A DNA stretch of 64,000 bases from Thiemannella venezuelensis (GCF_014203605.1 NZ_JACHJJ010000031.1:1-64000), one strand, 5' to 3'. Shown: positions 18,004 through 26,626, counted from the first letter of the stretch. Program-made: numbers and translations. Notes: generated by a model not told the origin, from the sequence alone.

Positions 18004-18849
18004 ATGGCTCTGACCCAACAGGAGTTCGCCTTCGTAAGCGGGCTCGTCCGGCGCGAGGCGGCGATCGTCCTCGAGACGGGCAAGGAATATCTGGTGGAGG
18101 CGCGGCTGCTGCCGCTCGCCAGACGGACCGGCACCCCCTCGGTGTCGGAGTTCGTCGCGCGGGCCCAGCGGGAGCGCGCGCTCGCCGACCAGATCGTCGA
18201 CGCCCTGACCACCAACGAGACGTCGTGGCTACGCGACCGCGAACCGTTCAGCGCGTTCACCGACTCCGTGCTGCCCGACCTCGCGGAGCGGCGCACCCCC
18301 GTGCAGAAGCTGCGCATCTGGTCGGCGGCCTGCTCCAGCGGGCAGGAGCCGTACGGCCTGGCCATGCTCCTGGAGGAGTCGCTGAAGAGCAGCCGGCAGT
18401 ACGAGATCCTCGCGACCGACATCTCGGCCGAGATGCTCGAACGCGCGAAGACCGGCCGCTACAGCCAGCTCGAGGTGAACCGCGGCCTGCCCGTCCCGAT
18501 GCTGGTGAAGTACTTCCAGCGGGCGGGCACGGAGTGGCAGGTGAGCGAGTCCCTGCGCCGCAACATCACGTTCCAGAAGGTGAACCTGGCGGCTCCCCTG
18601 CCGCCGGTGCAGCCCTTCGACGTGGTGTTCCTGCGCAACGTCCTCATCTACTTCGACCTTGAGACCAAGCGCTCGGTCCTGCGGCGTATCCGCAGTCTGA
18701 TGCGTCCCGACGGCTGGCTCTTCCTCGGTGCAGCCGAAACCACTATCGGCATCGACGACGGGTTCGAACGCGTCGTCGCCGGACGGGCGTCGGCATACCG
18801 GCCACGCGCCGCGACCACTGCGCCGGTCGGCGCAACGAGAAAGGGGTGA
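18004..18849 (+). CDS. cheR: Chemotaxis protein methyltransferase CheR
   Basis: 281 aa from ATG 18004, 4 nt after cheB; GAGG upstream. It contains the CheR N-terminal helical domain, then NETSWLRD (the family's NETxFFRD), the SAM-binding WSAACSSGQEPYGLA (106-120), ATDIS and FLRNVLIYFD. There is no TPR tail. It methylates receptor glutamates using S-adenosylmethionine. The pairing with CheB provides the adaptation system for the five chemoreceptors seen in this window. Confidence 0.96.
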   Translation: MALTQQEFAFVSGLVRREAAIVLETGKEYLVEARLLPLARRTGTPSVSEFVARAQRERALADQIVDALTTNETSWLRDREPFSAFTDSVLPDLAERRTPVQKLRIWSAACSSGQEPYGLAMLLEESLKSSRQYEILATDISAEMLERAKTGRYSQLEVNRGLPVPMLVKYFQRAGTEWQVSESLRRNITFQKVNLAAPLPPVQPFDVVFLRNVLIYFDLETKRSVLRRIRSLMRPDGWLFLGAAETTIGIDDGFERVVAGRASAYRPRAATTAPVGATRKG

Positions 18850-18856
18850 CACCGCG

Positions 18857-19243
18857 GTGCACGCCATGGTGATCGACGACTCGCGGGCGATGCGCCTCAT
18901 CCTGCGCCGCATCGTCACGCAGCTCGGCTTCGAAGTAGTCGAAGCCGGAAACGGCCGGGAGGCCCTGGACCTGCTGGAGTCGATGGACCAGCCGCCGCAG
19001 GTGGCCCTCATCGACTGGAACATGCCGGAGATGAACGGGCTGGAGTTCGTCACGGCGGTCCGCTCCCAGGAGCGGTTCCGGCAGATAACGCTGATGATGG
19101 TGACCACGGAGAGCGAGCACGGGCAGATCGTCCGCGCGCTCGCCGCCGGGGCGCACGAGTACGTCATCAAGCCGTTCACTCCCGAAGCCATCACGGAGAA
19201 GCTGGCCCTCCTGGGCCTCGTACCGAGCGGAACCATGTCATGA
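18857..19243 (+). CDS. cheY: CheY-like response regulator
   Basis: 128 aa from GTG 18857; ATG 18866 is an alternative. Single receiver domain with the acidic pair in VIDDSRAMR, Asp53 (LIDWNMPEMNG), Thr83 and Lys105 (YVIKPF). The DWNMPEMxG signature is typical of CheY. No output domain, so it probably diffuses to the flagellar switch or acts as a phosphate sink. Its stop overlaps the start of cheX, implying coupled translation with a CheY-P phosphatase. Confidence 0.9.
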   Translation: MHAMVIDDSRAMRLILRRIVTQLGFEVVEAGNGREALDLLESMDQPPQVALIDWNMPEMNGLEFVTAVRSQERFRQITLMMVTTESEHGQIVRALAAGAHEYVIKPFTPEAITEKLALLGLVPSGTMS

Positions 19244-19701
19244 CCTCTCCCACCACCGACGACCTGCAGGCCATCACCGAGCAGGTCTGGCTCTCCTACC
19301 TCGACCCCGAGGGGACCAACCCCTTCCTCCCCTCGGAGCAGGCCCCGACCATGCCGTGCGTGATCGCCGCGGTGTCCGTCACGGGCGCCTGGGAGGGGCA
19401 CGTCGTCATGTCCTTCTCTACGGAGGCCTCCAAGAAGGCCTCCTCGGCTCTGCTGGGCATGGAGGACGAGGAGGTCACCACCGACGACATCGCCGACGCC
19501 GTCGGCGAGCTCGTCAACGTGATCGGCGGCAACGTCAAGAGCCTTTTGCCCGACGGCTCCCTGCTCTCCCTCCCGCACGTGGCGACAATCGACGAAGGCG
19601 TCAACAAGTGGCCGGCGGCGGTGGAAGTGTGCCGTCTGCAGGGTAGCTGGCAGAACGAGCCGATCGCGATCAGTGTGTGGACCAGCAAGAGCACTGGGTA
19701 A
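19240..19701 (+). CDS. cheX: CheX-like CheY-P phosphatase
   Basis: 153 aa; ATG overlaps the cheY stop (ATGA). The CheC/CheX/FliY-type active-site helix is present once: AVGELVNVIGGNVKSLL, with Glu90 and Asn93 of the ExxN motif. A single motif and a length near 150 residues fit CheX rather than CheC. The product would dephosphorylate CheY-P to end the signal. No CheZ or CheC is seen. Confidence 0.85.
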   Translation: MTSPTTDDLQAITEQVWLSYLDPEGTNPFLPSEQAPTMPCVIAAVSVTGAWEGHVVMSFSTEASKKASSALLGMEDEEVTTDDIADAVGELVNVIGGNVKSLLPDGSLLSLPHVATIDEGVNKWPAAVEVCRLQGSWQNEPIAISVWTSKSTG

Positions 19702-19715
19702 GGAAACCTCACATC

Positions 19716-20078
19716 ATGAAGATTCTCATCGCCGACGACAGCAGGGTCATGCGCCAGATCGTCACGAGGACCTTGCGCCAGGCCGGTTTCGGCGGGCACG
19801 AGCTCGTCGAGGCGGCCGACGGCCGCCAGGCCCATGACCTCGCCATCTCCGAGAAGCCCGACCTGGTCCTCTCGGACTGGAACATGCCAGAAATGACCGG
19901 CATCGAGGTTCTGCGGGCGTTGCGCGCCGGTGGAGTGGACGTGCCGTTCGGGTTCGTCACCTCCGAAGGCACCGACGAGATGCGTCAGATGGCCGAGCAG
20001 GCCGGTGCGCTCTTCCTGATCACGAAGCCGTTCACCGCGGACAACTTCACCGACGTCCTCGGTCCGATCCTGGGGTAG
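19716..20078 (+). CDS. Second CheY-like response regulator
   Basis: 120 aa from ATG 19716 (AAGGAAA upstream). Receiver residues: acidic pair in IADDSRVMR, Asp54 (LSDWNMPEMTG), Thr82 and Lys104 (LITKPF). It is closely related to the first CheY, with the same DWNMPEM motif. Two CheYs in one operon usually divide between motor binding and phosphate-sink roles; which is which cannot be read from sequence. It is followed directly by a CheX-like protein. Confidence 0.9.
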   Translation: MKILIADDSRVMRQIVTRTLRQAGFGGHELVEAADGRQAHDLAISEKPDLVLSDWNMPEMTGIEVLRALRAGGVDVPFGFVTSEGTDEMRQMAEQAGALFLITKPFTADNFTDVLGPILG

Positions 20079-20567
20079 ATGCCTGCAATGTCGACACTTC
20101 CGGTCCCCAAAGACATCAAGGACCTGTTCGAGGACCTGCTCGGCCGTCCCGTCACCGTGGGCGTGACCGACCCTGCGGTCGCCGCCGACCTCAACAAGGC
20201 GGTCGTCGCCCTCTACGTCGACAGCTCGCGGAAACTCACGGCGGTGGCGGGCATGGACCTCAAGCTCGCCTCCTACGCCGGGGCGGCCATCGGCCTGATC
20301 CCTCAGGGCGGCGCCGAGGCGTCCATCGAGGACGGTGAACTGACCCCGATGCTGGCGGACAACGTGCGCGAGGTCTGCAACATCATCACGGGGCTGCTCA
20401 ACCAGCTGGACCTGCCTCACCTGAAGCTGTACGAGTCGTACATGCCCGGCGAGAGCGCGCCCACGGACGCCACCGCCCGCCTGCTCGCGCTCGGCGCCCG
20501 CCTCGACCTGATGGTCGAGATCGGCGGGTACGGCAAGGGCAAGTTCTGGCTCTCCCTGGCCGGCTGA
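20079..20567 (+). CDS. CheX/CheC-like protein with ExxN motif
   Basis: 162 aa from ATG 20079; ATG 20088 (MSTLPVP) is an equally possible start. Not annotated by eye at first, but it carries MLADNVREVCNIITGLLN, with Glu98 and Asn101 in the ExxN spacing of CheC/CheX phosphatases. A C-terminal beta-rich segment (LDLMVEIGGYGKGKFWLSLAG) fits the same fold. It is the last gene of the che operon, directly after the second cheY, and may be that protein's phosphatase. A strong terminator follows. Confidence 0.6.
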   Translation: MPAMSTLPVPKDIKDLFEDLLGRPVTVGVTDPAVAADLNKAVVALYVDSSRKLTAVAGMDLKLASYAGAAIGLIPQGGAEASIEDGELTPMLADNVREVCNIITGLLNQLDLPHLKLYESYMPGESAPTDATARLLALGARLDLMVEIGGYGKGKFWLSLAG

Positions 20568-20604
20568 CGGCCCGCAGCCCGGCCGGACAGGGAGCCGAAC
20601 CCGC

Positions 20605-20642
20605 AAGGCGCCGTCCTCCTCCCCGGAGGAGGACGGCGCCTT
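20605..20642 (+). terminator. Terminator of the che operon
   Basis: A 16-bp perfect stem (20605-20620 with 20627-20642) and 6-nt loop, starting 37 nt after the last che gene. The stem ends in CCTT. Confidence 0.8.
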
Positions 20643-20807
20643 CGGCGTTCCCCGAGGATCCGGCTCCGAACGATCCGCCGCGGCCCCGGCGCGGCCCGCC
20701 GGTACCGCTCGGCCGTCGGGGCGGGCGATCTCCACCAGGACGCCGGTACCGGGCATGAGCGGGCCGGCATGTCCGCCCGTGAGCCCGTGCCGAGGCGGTC
20801 CTGCCCG

Positions 20808-21206
20808 TCAGACCTGGACGAGTTCCAGGTGTTCGTAGCCGGTCCAGCGGGCCGGGTCGGCGGTCAGGACCGGCCAGCCGCGCATCATCGCCAGGTAGGC
20901 GGTCTGCGCGTCGTGCTCGGTCACCTCATCCGGCCTGGACGCGAACCGGGACTGGGCCATGACCCGGAAGCCTTCCTGCCGGGAGAGGTCGGCGACCTGC
21001 GTGGCGCGGAAGCCGTACAGCCACATGAGCTGTTCGGGGTGCGGCTCGGCGATGATGCCCGCGCGGACCAGGGTGGTGACGGGCAGCAGGAGCGTGTGCC
21101 CGTCTTCGGCGATGGTCTCCAGGGCCACCCGGATGCGGCCGTCCTTCCGGTCGTCGGCGAGGATGCGCAGGACGGCGGTGAGGTCGGCGACGTACCCGCC
21201 GATCAC
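20808..21206 (-). CDS. PIN-domain toxin (VapC-like)
   Basis: 132 aa. GTG 21206 overlaps the antitoxin stop (GTGA). Acidic residues expected of a PIN ribonuclease are present: Asp8 (YVADLTAVL), a mid-protein TEHDAQTAYLA and a C-terminal LTADPARW. The order antitoxin then toxin with overlap is the usual type II arrangement. It should cleave RNA when the antitoxin is lost. It lies in the accessory stretch after the che operon. Confidence 0.8.
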   Translation of the reverse strand: MIGGYVADLTAVLRILADDRKDGRIRVALETIAEDGHTLLLPVTTLVRAGIIAEPHPEQLMWLYGFRATQVADLSRQEGFRVMAQSRFASRPDEVTEHDAQTAYLAMMRGWPVLTADPARWTGYEHLELVQV

Positions 21207-21496
21207 GCGACGACGCCGGTCGCCCGCGCCTTGTCGGCCTTGTGCCGGGCGGCCACTTGAGCCTCGCGCATCCGGCGACGCAGCTCGTCCGCCATCCTGG
21301 CGTGCCCGTCCGGGTCGGCGGCACGGTCATGCTCGATCCTCTCGGCGAGGAGGGCGCGCGAGCGGTGGTCGGCGTCGAGGCGCTGCCGGGCGAGGTCGGC
21401 GAACCAGCCGGAGACGGTCGTGCCCTGCTGCTCGGCCAGAGTCTTGACCTCCTCGTACATCTCGTCGGGGAGGCTGATCGAGAACTTCGCGGTCAT
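21203..21496 (-). CDS. Ribbon-helix-helix antitoxin
   Basis: 97 aa from ATG 21496; the frame extends further upstream, but MTAKFSISLPDEMYEEVK is the natural start of an RHH (CopG/Arc) domain. The first 50 residues should bind DNA as a dimer; the charged, Arg/Ala-rich C-terminal half should bind the toxin. It is translationally coupled to the PIN toxin and probably autoregulates the pair. Confidence 0.8.
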   Translation of the reverse strand: MTAKFSISLPDEMYEEVKTLAEQQGTTVSGWFADLARQRLDADHRSRALLAERIEHDRAADPDGHARMADELRRRMREAQVAARHKADKARATGVVA

Positions 21497-21676
21497 ACCG
21501 CCACCATACTCAGTGTTCTCCCTCGTGTCCCGGATCCGCGCAAGCTCCGGCACGCGCTATCGCGCTCGGCCTCCTCGCCGCAGCCCCGGGTCCGGGCATC
21601 CCCGTAGTCGTCCTGCCGCCCGGCTGACCCTTCGGCAGAGCGATTCGGAAGTCGGGTCCGCTGACGGGCGCGGAGC

Positions 21677-22621
21677 TCAGGTCGCGTAGCGGCCGGTGAG
21701 CTCCGCGCCGAGGCGGGCGAGTTCGGCGCGGACCGGAGAGGGCGCCTCGACCTCGACGAGGGCGCCCCAGCCGGCCAGGTGGCGGGCGATGTCCAGCGGG
21801 GTGGGGGCCGCCAGCCGTACCCGGACGCGCCCGTCGGCGAGGGTGTCCTCGACGGCGCAGTGCCGTCCGAACTGGTCGCGCAGGATCCGCAGGTGCCCGG
21901 CCTGGGCGAGCACGGTCGCCGAGGCGAGCGAGCGCCGCTGCTCCACCTCGTCGACGACCCGCCGCCACGCCTCCGGCAGCTCGAAGTCGGCGGGCCGCTC
22001 GGCGGGCAGGTCCGTCACGGTGGCCTCGGCGATCCGGTCGACGCGGAAGGTCCGCTGCCCGTCCTCGGTCCCGGCCAGCAGGTACCAGACGTCGTCCTTG
22101 TCGACCAGGCCCCACGGGTCGACGAGCCGCCGCGTGCGCTCGCGGGTCCGGCCGTCGTAGACCAGGTCGACCTTGCGGCGGCGGACGACGGCGGTCTGCA
22201 GGGTCTCGACCGGCTCGGGCCGCTCCCGGTCGCGCTCGCCCCAGCGCGCCGGGTCGACCACGACGGCCTCGGCCGCCGCCTCGGCGTCGGCCCGGAAGGT
22301 GCCGGGGAGCGCCCGCAGGAGCTTGCGCAGCGCCGACCTGGCCTCCGGAGCCGCGGAGGCGGCCGGGCCGAGAAGCAGGAACAGCGCCCGGGCCTCGGGC
22401 GCGGTGAGCCCGGTGAGGTCGGTCCGGGCGCCGCCCAGCAGGGACCAGCCGCCGCCCCGCCCGGCCTGCGGGTAGACCGGGATCCCGGCGGACGAGAGCG
22501 CCTCCAGGTCACGGCGGGCGGTGGCCACGGAGACCTCCAGCTCTTCCGCCAGATCGGCGGCTGTCATCCGGCCGCGCGCCTGCATCAGCAGCAGGGCGGC
22601 CACGAGTCGGTCGGCACGCAT
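21677..22621 (-). CDS. WYL-domain transcriptional regulator (YafY/DeoR-like HTH)
   Basis: 314 aa. The N-terminal winged helix (residues 1-65; MTAADLAEELEVSVATARRDLEAL) is followed by GRGGGWSLLGG, a WYL ligand-binding domain (LVDPWGLVDKDDVWYLLAGTE) and a C-terminal WCX-like region. The family responds to nucleotides or other small ligands. It is divergent from the VOC protein gene. A perfect 12-bp inverted repeat in the shared region is the likely operator, so it probably controls both itself and the VOC gene. Confidence 0.9.
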   Translation of the reverse strand: MRADRLVAALLLMQARGRMTAADLAEELEVSVATARRDLEALSSAGIPVYPQAGRGGGWSLLGGARTDLTGLTAPEARALFLLLGPAASAAPEARSALRKLLRALPGTFRADAEAAAEAVVVDPARWGERDRERPEPVETLQTAVVRRRKVDLVYDGRTRERTRRLVDPWGLVDKDDVWYLLAGTEDGQRTFRVDRIAEATVTDLPAERPADFELPEAWRRVVDEVEQRRSLASATVLAQAGHLRILRDQFGRHCAVEDTLADGRVRVRLAAPTPLDIARHLAGWGALVEVEAPSPVRAELARLGAELTGRYAT

Positions 22622-22638
22622 GGATCCAATCTGCCAAA

Positions 22639-22665
22639 CAAAGTGCTCATTCGATGAGCACTTTG
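22639..22665. promoter_or_regulatory. Operator: perfect 12-3-12 inverted repeat
   Basis: CAAAGTGCTCAT, spacer TCG, ATGAGCACTTTG. It lies 18 nt upstream of the WYL regulator start and 63 nt upstream of the VOC gene, in a locally AT-rich divergent promoter region. Confidence 0.8.
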
Positions 22666-22727
22666 AAACGGAGAATGGTTCCTGTCAGCCACCACGGGGC
22701 ACTCCGCCCCGGCGAAAGGAGCACCCG

Positions 22728-23147
22728 ATGCTGCGAGGACTCACGACCGTCACGTACTACGCCGACGATCTCGAGGCGGCCAGGCGGTGGTACACCGAGC
22801 TGCTGGGCGCCGAGCCGTACTTCAACCGGGAGGGGCCGGACGGCCGTCCGGCGTACGTCGAGTTCCGCATCGGCGACTACCAGCACGAGCTCGGCCTCAT
22901 CAGCAGCCGCTACGCGCCCTGGCACACGCCGGAACGCCCGGCAGGCGTCATCGTGTACTGGCACGTCGACGACGTGCATGCGGCCTTCGAGAGGCTGCTG
23001 GCCATGGGGGCGAAGGAGCACGAGAAGCCCGTCGACCGCGGGGAGGGGTTCGTCACGGCCTCGGTGACCGACCCGTTCGGCAACCTCCTGGGCGTCATGG
23101 AAAACCCGCACTACCTGGACGTCCTCGGGTCGATCCGGCGGGCGTGA
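22728..23147 (+). CDS. VOC-family protein (glyoxalase/bleomycin-resistance fold)
   Basis: 139 aa from ATG 22728 with AAAGGAG upstream. Two beta-alpha-beta-beta-beta modules typical of VOC proteins are visible: VTYYADDLEAARRWYTELLG, YVEFRIGDYQHELGLI, and then VYWHVDDVHAAFERLLAMGAK with VTDPFGNLLGVMENP. His and Glu residues at metal-ligand positions are kept, but the reaction cannot be assigned. It is divergent from, and probably regulated by, the WYL regulator. Confidence 0.88.
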   Translation: MLRGLTTVTYYADDLEAARRWYTELLGAEPYFNREGPDGRPAYVEFRIGDYQHELGLISSRYAPWHTPERPAGVIVYWHVDDVHAAFERLLAMGAKEHEKPVDRGEGFVTASVTDPFGNLLGVMENPHYLDVLGSIRRA

Positions 23148-23194
23148 CCCGCGGGGGACGCCCGCCGCTTCCGCCCGGCGCCGGGCGGAAGCCC

Positions 23195-23968
23195 TCAGCC
23201 GCAGGCAGACTGATGGGCGGCGGCCAGGCGGGCGGTGCGGGCCAGGAGGGCGCGGACGGGGTGGCCCTCCGGGAGCGGGCCGGGAGCGAGGTCGGCCAGC
23301 AGGAGGCGGAGGCGGGCGGCCAGGTGGCGGGTCCTGGTCAGGTAGGCGGGGTCGCGGGGGTCGGCGGGGACGCGGGAGAGGGACTCGGCCAGGTCGTCGA
23401 AGGCCTCGGCCAGGTCGGGATCCGGGACGGGACCGGGGCCCGCGGCGGTGAGGAGCAGGCCGCGGTGCTCCAGCAGCCGGGCGGTGCAGGCGAGCAGGCC
23501 GCCGGCGTTCCGGTCCAGCCAGGCACGCTCCCGCGACTCGGTACGGCGGGCGGCCCGCTCGGCGACCTCGCTGCGCGGCCCGCCGCGCTCGGCGGCGGCG
23601 TGCCGGAGGATGCGGTGCTGTACGGCCTGGCGGGAGCGGAGCCCCAGCGCGGCCGCCAGCTCGCCCAGACTCAGCCCGGTCTCCACGCCCAGCGCGAGGA
23701 GCCTGGCCTCCAGCCGGTCCAGGCGGCCGGGCAGGGCGGGGACCGCGCGCCTGCCGTACTCCAGCAGGACCAGCGCGTCCAGCACGTCGCGCCGGAGCAC
23801 CTCTCCGGGCACGCGCCGGTGGGCGGCGACGTAGGCGGCGAGCTCCAGCGGTCCGTCGGGAAGGGCCTCCCGGTCGGGGTCGTCGCAGCGGGCGCGGCGG
23901 GCGGCGATCTCCTCGGCCCGGCGCAGGGCCTCGGACTCCGGCACGGGGCGGACGGTTCTCGTGGGCAC
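23195..23968 (-). CDS. HTH protein of unknown function
   Basis: 257 aa from GTG 23968; TTG 23974 is an alternative two codons upstream. No Shine-Dalgarno precedes either, so the mRNA may be leaderless. A central helix-turn-helix is clear (LSLGELAAALGLRSRQAVQHRIL, about residues 95-117). The rest is helical and rich in Arg, Ala and Leu. I do not recognise the family. A palindrome overlaps the start region, suggesting autoregulation. Confidence 0.65.
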   Translation of the reverse strand: MPTRTVRPVPESEALRRAEEIAARRARCDDPDREALPDGPLELAAYVAAHRRVPGEVLRRDVLDALVLLEYGRRAVPALPGRLDRLEARLLALGVETGLSLGELAAALGLRSRQAVQHRILRHAAAERGGPRSEVAERAARRTESRERAWLDRNAGGLLACTARLLEHRGLLLTAAGPGPVPDPDLAEAFDDLAESLSRVPADPRDPAYLTRTRHLAARLRLLLADLAPGPLPEGHPVRALLARTARLAAAHQSACG

Positions 23969-23969
23969 C

Positions 23970-23986
23970 GTCAATACTGTATTGAC
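23970..23986. promoter_or_regulatory. Palindrome at the start of the HTH gene
   Basis: GTCAATA, CTG, TATTGAC: 7-bp perfect arms. It overlaps the presumed promoter/start of the HTH gene and also contains TTGACA on the plus strand. Likely operator of that gene's own product. Confidence 0.55.
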
Positions 23987-24105
23987 AGGAGGTCCCCGGC
24001 GCCACGGCGGCGCCGCCCGGCGAGCCCTCCCGGACGGCGGGCTGTCCAACCCGGTCACGGGGTCACGGGGATCCCCGGCACCGTCTCCGAGGCGCCGGAG
24101 GCCGC

Positions 24106-24597
24106 CTACCCCGCGGCCCCGTCCGGGGGCCGCCGGCGGTCGTCGAGGACGTGGGCGTTGATCCGGCGGACCGAGGGGGCCAGATCGCCGATCTCGACGA
24201 CCTCCACCCCGCCCCGGCGCAGCGTCTCCACACCGTGGCAGTCGGCGAAGACGAGCGGCTCGCGCAGGGCCAGCACCACGCGCCGGATGCCCGCGGCCAG
24301 GATCAGGCCCGTGCAGGAGGCCAGCCGGGAGGCACGGGTGGTGCAGGGCTCCAGCGAGCTGTAGATCGTCGCGTGGGACAGGTCGGGACCGGACCGGCCG
24401 GCCAGTTTGGCCAGCGCGGCCTCCTCGGCGTGGTCGCGGGGATCGGCCTCGCCGGTGTAGCCGGTGGCCAGGACGGTGCCGTCGCCGCCGACGACGAGCG
24501 CGCCGACGGCGTAGCGGTCCGGGGCCGGCGGCGAGTGCCGGGACAGCTCGATCGCCGCGTTCAGCCACCGCCGGTCGGCTCCGGTGGGACCGCTCAT
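24106..24597 (-). CDS. Pyrimidine deaminase-like protein (RibD N-terminal domain type)
   Basis: 163 aa from ATG 24597, overlapping the reductase stop (ATGA). Zinc deaminase motifs: HAEEAAL (His ligand and catalytic Glu) and SLEPCTTRASRLASC (two Cys ligands). The spacing matches RibD deaminases rather than cytidine deaminases. Together with the coupled reductase it forms a two-gene equivalent of bifunctional RibD. Riboflavin or a related pyrimidine/pteridine-like metabolite pathway is possible; no other rib genes are near. Confidence 0.8.
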   Translation of the reverse strand: MSGPTGADRRWLNAAIELSRHSPPAPDRYAVGALVVGGDGTVLATGYTGEADPRDHAEEAALAKLAGRSGPDLSHATIYSSLEPCTTRASRLASCTGLILAAGIRRVVLALREPLVFADCHGVETLRRGGVEVVEIGDLAPSVRRINAHVLDDRRRPPDGAAG

Positions 24598-25286
24598 GCC
24601 GCGCCGTACCGCTCGGACAGCGCGTAACGCAGCAGCACGACGTCGCCGATCGGGGTCACGCCGGCCAGGCGGGCCCGGCGCTCGGAGGTCCACGGGAAGG
24701 AGCCGTCGCCCACGAAGCGGGGGGCCCGGGAGTCGCCCACGAAGAACGGCGCCACCACCAGGTGCAGCTCGTCGGCGAGGCCGCGGGAGAGGAACTGGGT
24801 GTGCACGCTGGATCCGCCCTCGACCATGAGCCTGGCGACGCCGCGGCCGGCCAGGTCGGCCAGCACCCGGGCCAGGTCGACCGGGTCGCCGGCGTCGACG
24901 ACGTCGGCCGCGCCGCCGACGCGTCGGCGTGCCCTGCCCAGGGCCGGCGACGCGGCGTAGACGATCTTCTCGGCGTCGCCGGAGGTGAAGAACCGCGCAC
25001 CGGCGTCGAGCTCGCCGCTGCCGGTCACGGTGACCTTCGCCGGGGTGGCGGGCAGCCCGCGCGCGAGGCGGGCGTCCCGGCGGGCCTGCGAGCGCACCGC
25101 CAGCCGGGGGTCGTCGGCGCGGATGGTGGCGGAGCCGACCAGGACGGCGTCGCAGGCGGCCCGCTCGGCGTCGACCCGGTCGAAGTCGGCGTCGTCGGAC
25201 AGCAGCAGCCGGTTCTCGCTCGCGTCGTCGATGTAGCCGTCGATCGATACGGCGCAGCTCAGCAGCACATACGGCCGCTCGCTCAT
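24594..25286 (-). CDS. RibD C-terminal-type reductase
   Basis: 230 aa from ATG 25286 with AGGAGG upstream. DHFR-like RibD_C fold: VLLSCAVSIDGYIDD at the N-terminus, LVGSATIRADDPRL, VEGGSSVHTQFL (the family's EGG motif) and the C-terminal DVVLLRY. It would reduce a ribosyl-aminopyrimidine using NADPH. It precedes and overlaps the deaminase gene, the reverse of the domain order in fused RibD. Confidence 0.85.
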   Translation of the reverse strand: MSERPYVLLSCAVSIDGYIDDASENRLLLSDDADFDRVDAERAACDAVLVGSATIRADDPRLAVRSQARRDARLARGLPATPAKVTVTGSGELDAGARFFTSGDAEKIVYAASPALGRARRRVGGAADVVDAGDPVDLARVLADLAGRGVARLMVEGGSSVHTQFLSRGLADELHLVVAPFFVGDSRAPRFVGDGSFPWTSERRARLAGVTPIGDVVLLRYALSERYGAA

Positions 25287-25462
25287 GGGCGGGGTCCTCC
25301 TGGAGGGAGACGTCCGGCCTCGGACGGGTGCGCGGCCGGCTCGGCCGCCGGCGGCCGAGTGATCCACCCTACGGCGCACGACCCGCGACCGGAGCGGGCC
25401 GGTACGGGCACGGAGCCGGGGACTCGCCGCCTCGGGCCATCACGCGCACGTGCGAAGAGACG

Positions 25463-25497
25463 GCCGGGGCCGCTCCCGGCAGAGGAGCGGCCCCGGC
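25463..25497 (-). terminator. Terminator after the PAS chemoreceptor gene
   Basis: A 14-bp perfect stem (25463-25476 with 25484-25497) around a 7-nt loop, 27 nt past the stop codon at 25524 on the minus strand. Confidence 0.7.
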
Positions 25498-25523
25498 GGT
25501 GCGCCCGGTTTCGGCGCCCGGGT

Positions 25524-26615
25524 TCAGCGGCCGGAAACGGCGCTGTCGGCGACCTCGCTGAGCTGCGTGGACTGGTCCTTCAGCCGTGCCGCGGCGGCGA
25601 GCACGGTCTGGGTCGCCCGGGACGCGGCCTGCCCGGAACCGGCGACCGCGGCCATCCCCCGCGACATCTCCGCGCTGGTCGCGCTCTGCTCCTCCACCGC
25701 GGCGGCGATCAGCGACTGCTGCTCGGCGACGGCGTCGATCAGGCTGGCGATGCCCGAGATCCCGGCGGAGGCCTGGACGCTCTCGGCCTGGATGCCCTCG
25801 ATCATGTCGGTGATCTGCGCGGTGGCCTCCGCCGTACGGGCGGCCAGGTCCTTGACCTCGCTGGCCACGACCGCGAATCCCTTGCCCATCTCGCCGGCGC
25901 GGGCGGACTCGATGGTGGCGTTCAGCGCCAGCAGCTTGGTCTGCTCGGCGATCTCGGTGATCAGCTTGGTGATGCTGCCGATCTGCCGGCTGGACTCCTG
26001 CAGCTGCCCCATCCGCTGGGTGGCGTCGCGCGCGGACTCCACGGCGGTCGCGGTGCTGGAGGAGGCGCTGCTGACCCCCTGGGAGATCTCCTGGATGCTC
26101 TGGGTCAGCTCCGTGGAGCTGTGCGAGACGGTCTCGGCCTGCCCCGCGCTCTCCCCGGCGGTGCGCGCCAGCTCCTCGCCGGCCTCGGCCAGGACCGCGC
26201 TGGTCTCGGCGAGCTCCTTGCTGAGCTCCCGCACGGCCTTGTCGGTGCGTACCCGATCCGTCGCGTTCTCCCAGGTCACGATGTATCCGCCGGGAATGCG
26301 GTCGAAGCCCATCGAGCCGTACATCGTCTCGCCGTCGAGCTCCAGGGTGGTGAGCGAGGTGTACGGGAAGGATGAGGCCCGGCGCAGGTGGGTCTTGAGG
26401 CTGTCGGCCAGCATCAGCAGCGCCTCGATCCCGTGGTCGGCGACCGTGTCCTGCATGAGCTTGTCGGCCGCCTGGTTGCGGTACAGGACCTCCCCGGCGT
26501 CGCTGGTGATCAGCAATACCGCGGGGGCCTTGTCGAGCGCGGCCATCAGCGCCTCGTGGGACTGCACCACCGGGTGGACGTCCGCACCGGTCCGGCGGGA
26601 CCGCCACAACTTCAT
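25524..26615 (-). CDS. Soluble PAS-containing chemoreceptor
   Basis: 363 aa from ATG 26615 (GAGGAG upstream). There is no membrane helix. A PAS-like domain (residues 20-120; [28 protein letters not shown]) leads into a shorter MA signalling domain with the tip [23 protein letters not shown]. It should sense an intracellular cue such as redox or metabolism and signal to CheA/CheW. The C-terminus lacks a docking pentapeptide. A CTCA-N16-ACCGAT promoter lies about 37 nt upstream. Confidence 0.92.
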   Translation of the reverse strand: MKLWRSRRTGADVHPVVQSHEALMAALDKAPAVLLITSDAGEVLYRNQAADKLMQDTVADHGIEALLMLADSLKTHLRRASSFPYTSLTTLELDGETMYGSMGFDRIPGGYIVTWENATDRVRTDKAVRELSKELAETSAVLAEAGEELARTAGESAGQAETVSHSSTELTQSIQEISQGVSSASSSTATAVESARDATQRMGQLQESSRQIGSITKLITEIAEQTKLLALNATIESARAGEMGKGFAVVASEVKDLAARTAEATAQITDMIEGIQAESVQASAGISGIASLIDAVAEQQSLIAAAVEEQSATSAEMSRGMAAVAGSGQAASRATQTVLAAAARLKDQSTQLSEVADSAVSGR

Positions 26616-26626
26616 CGTCTTCAGCT

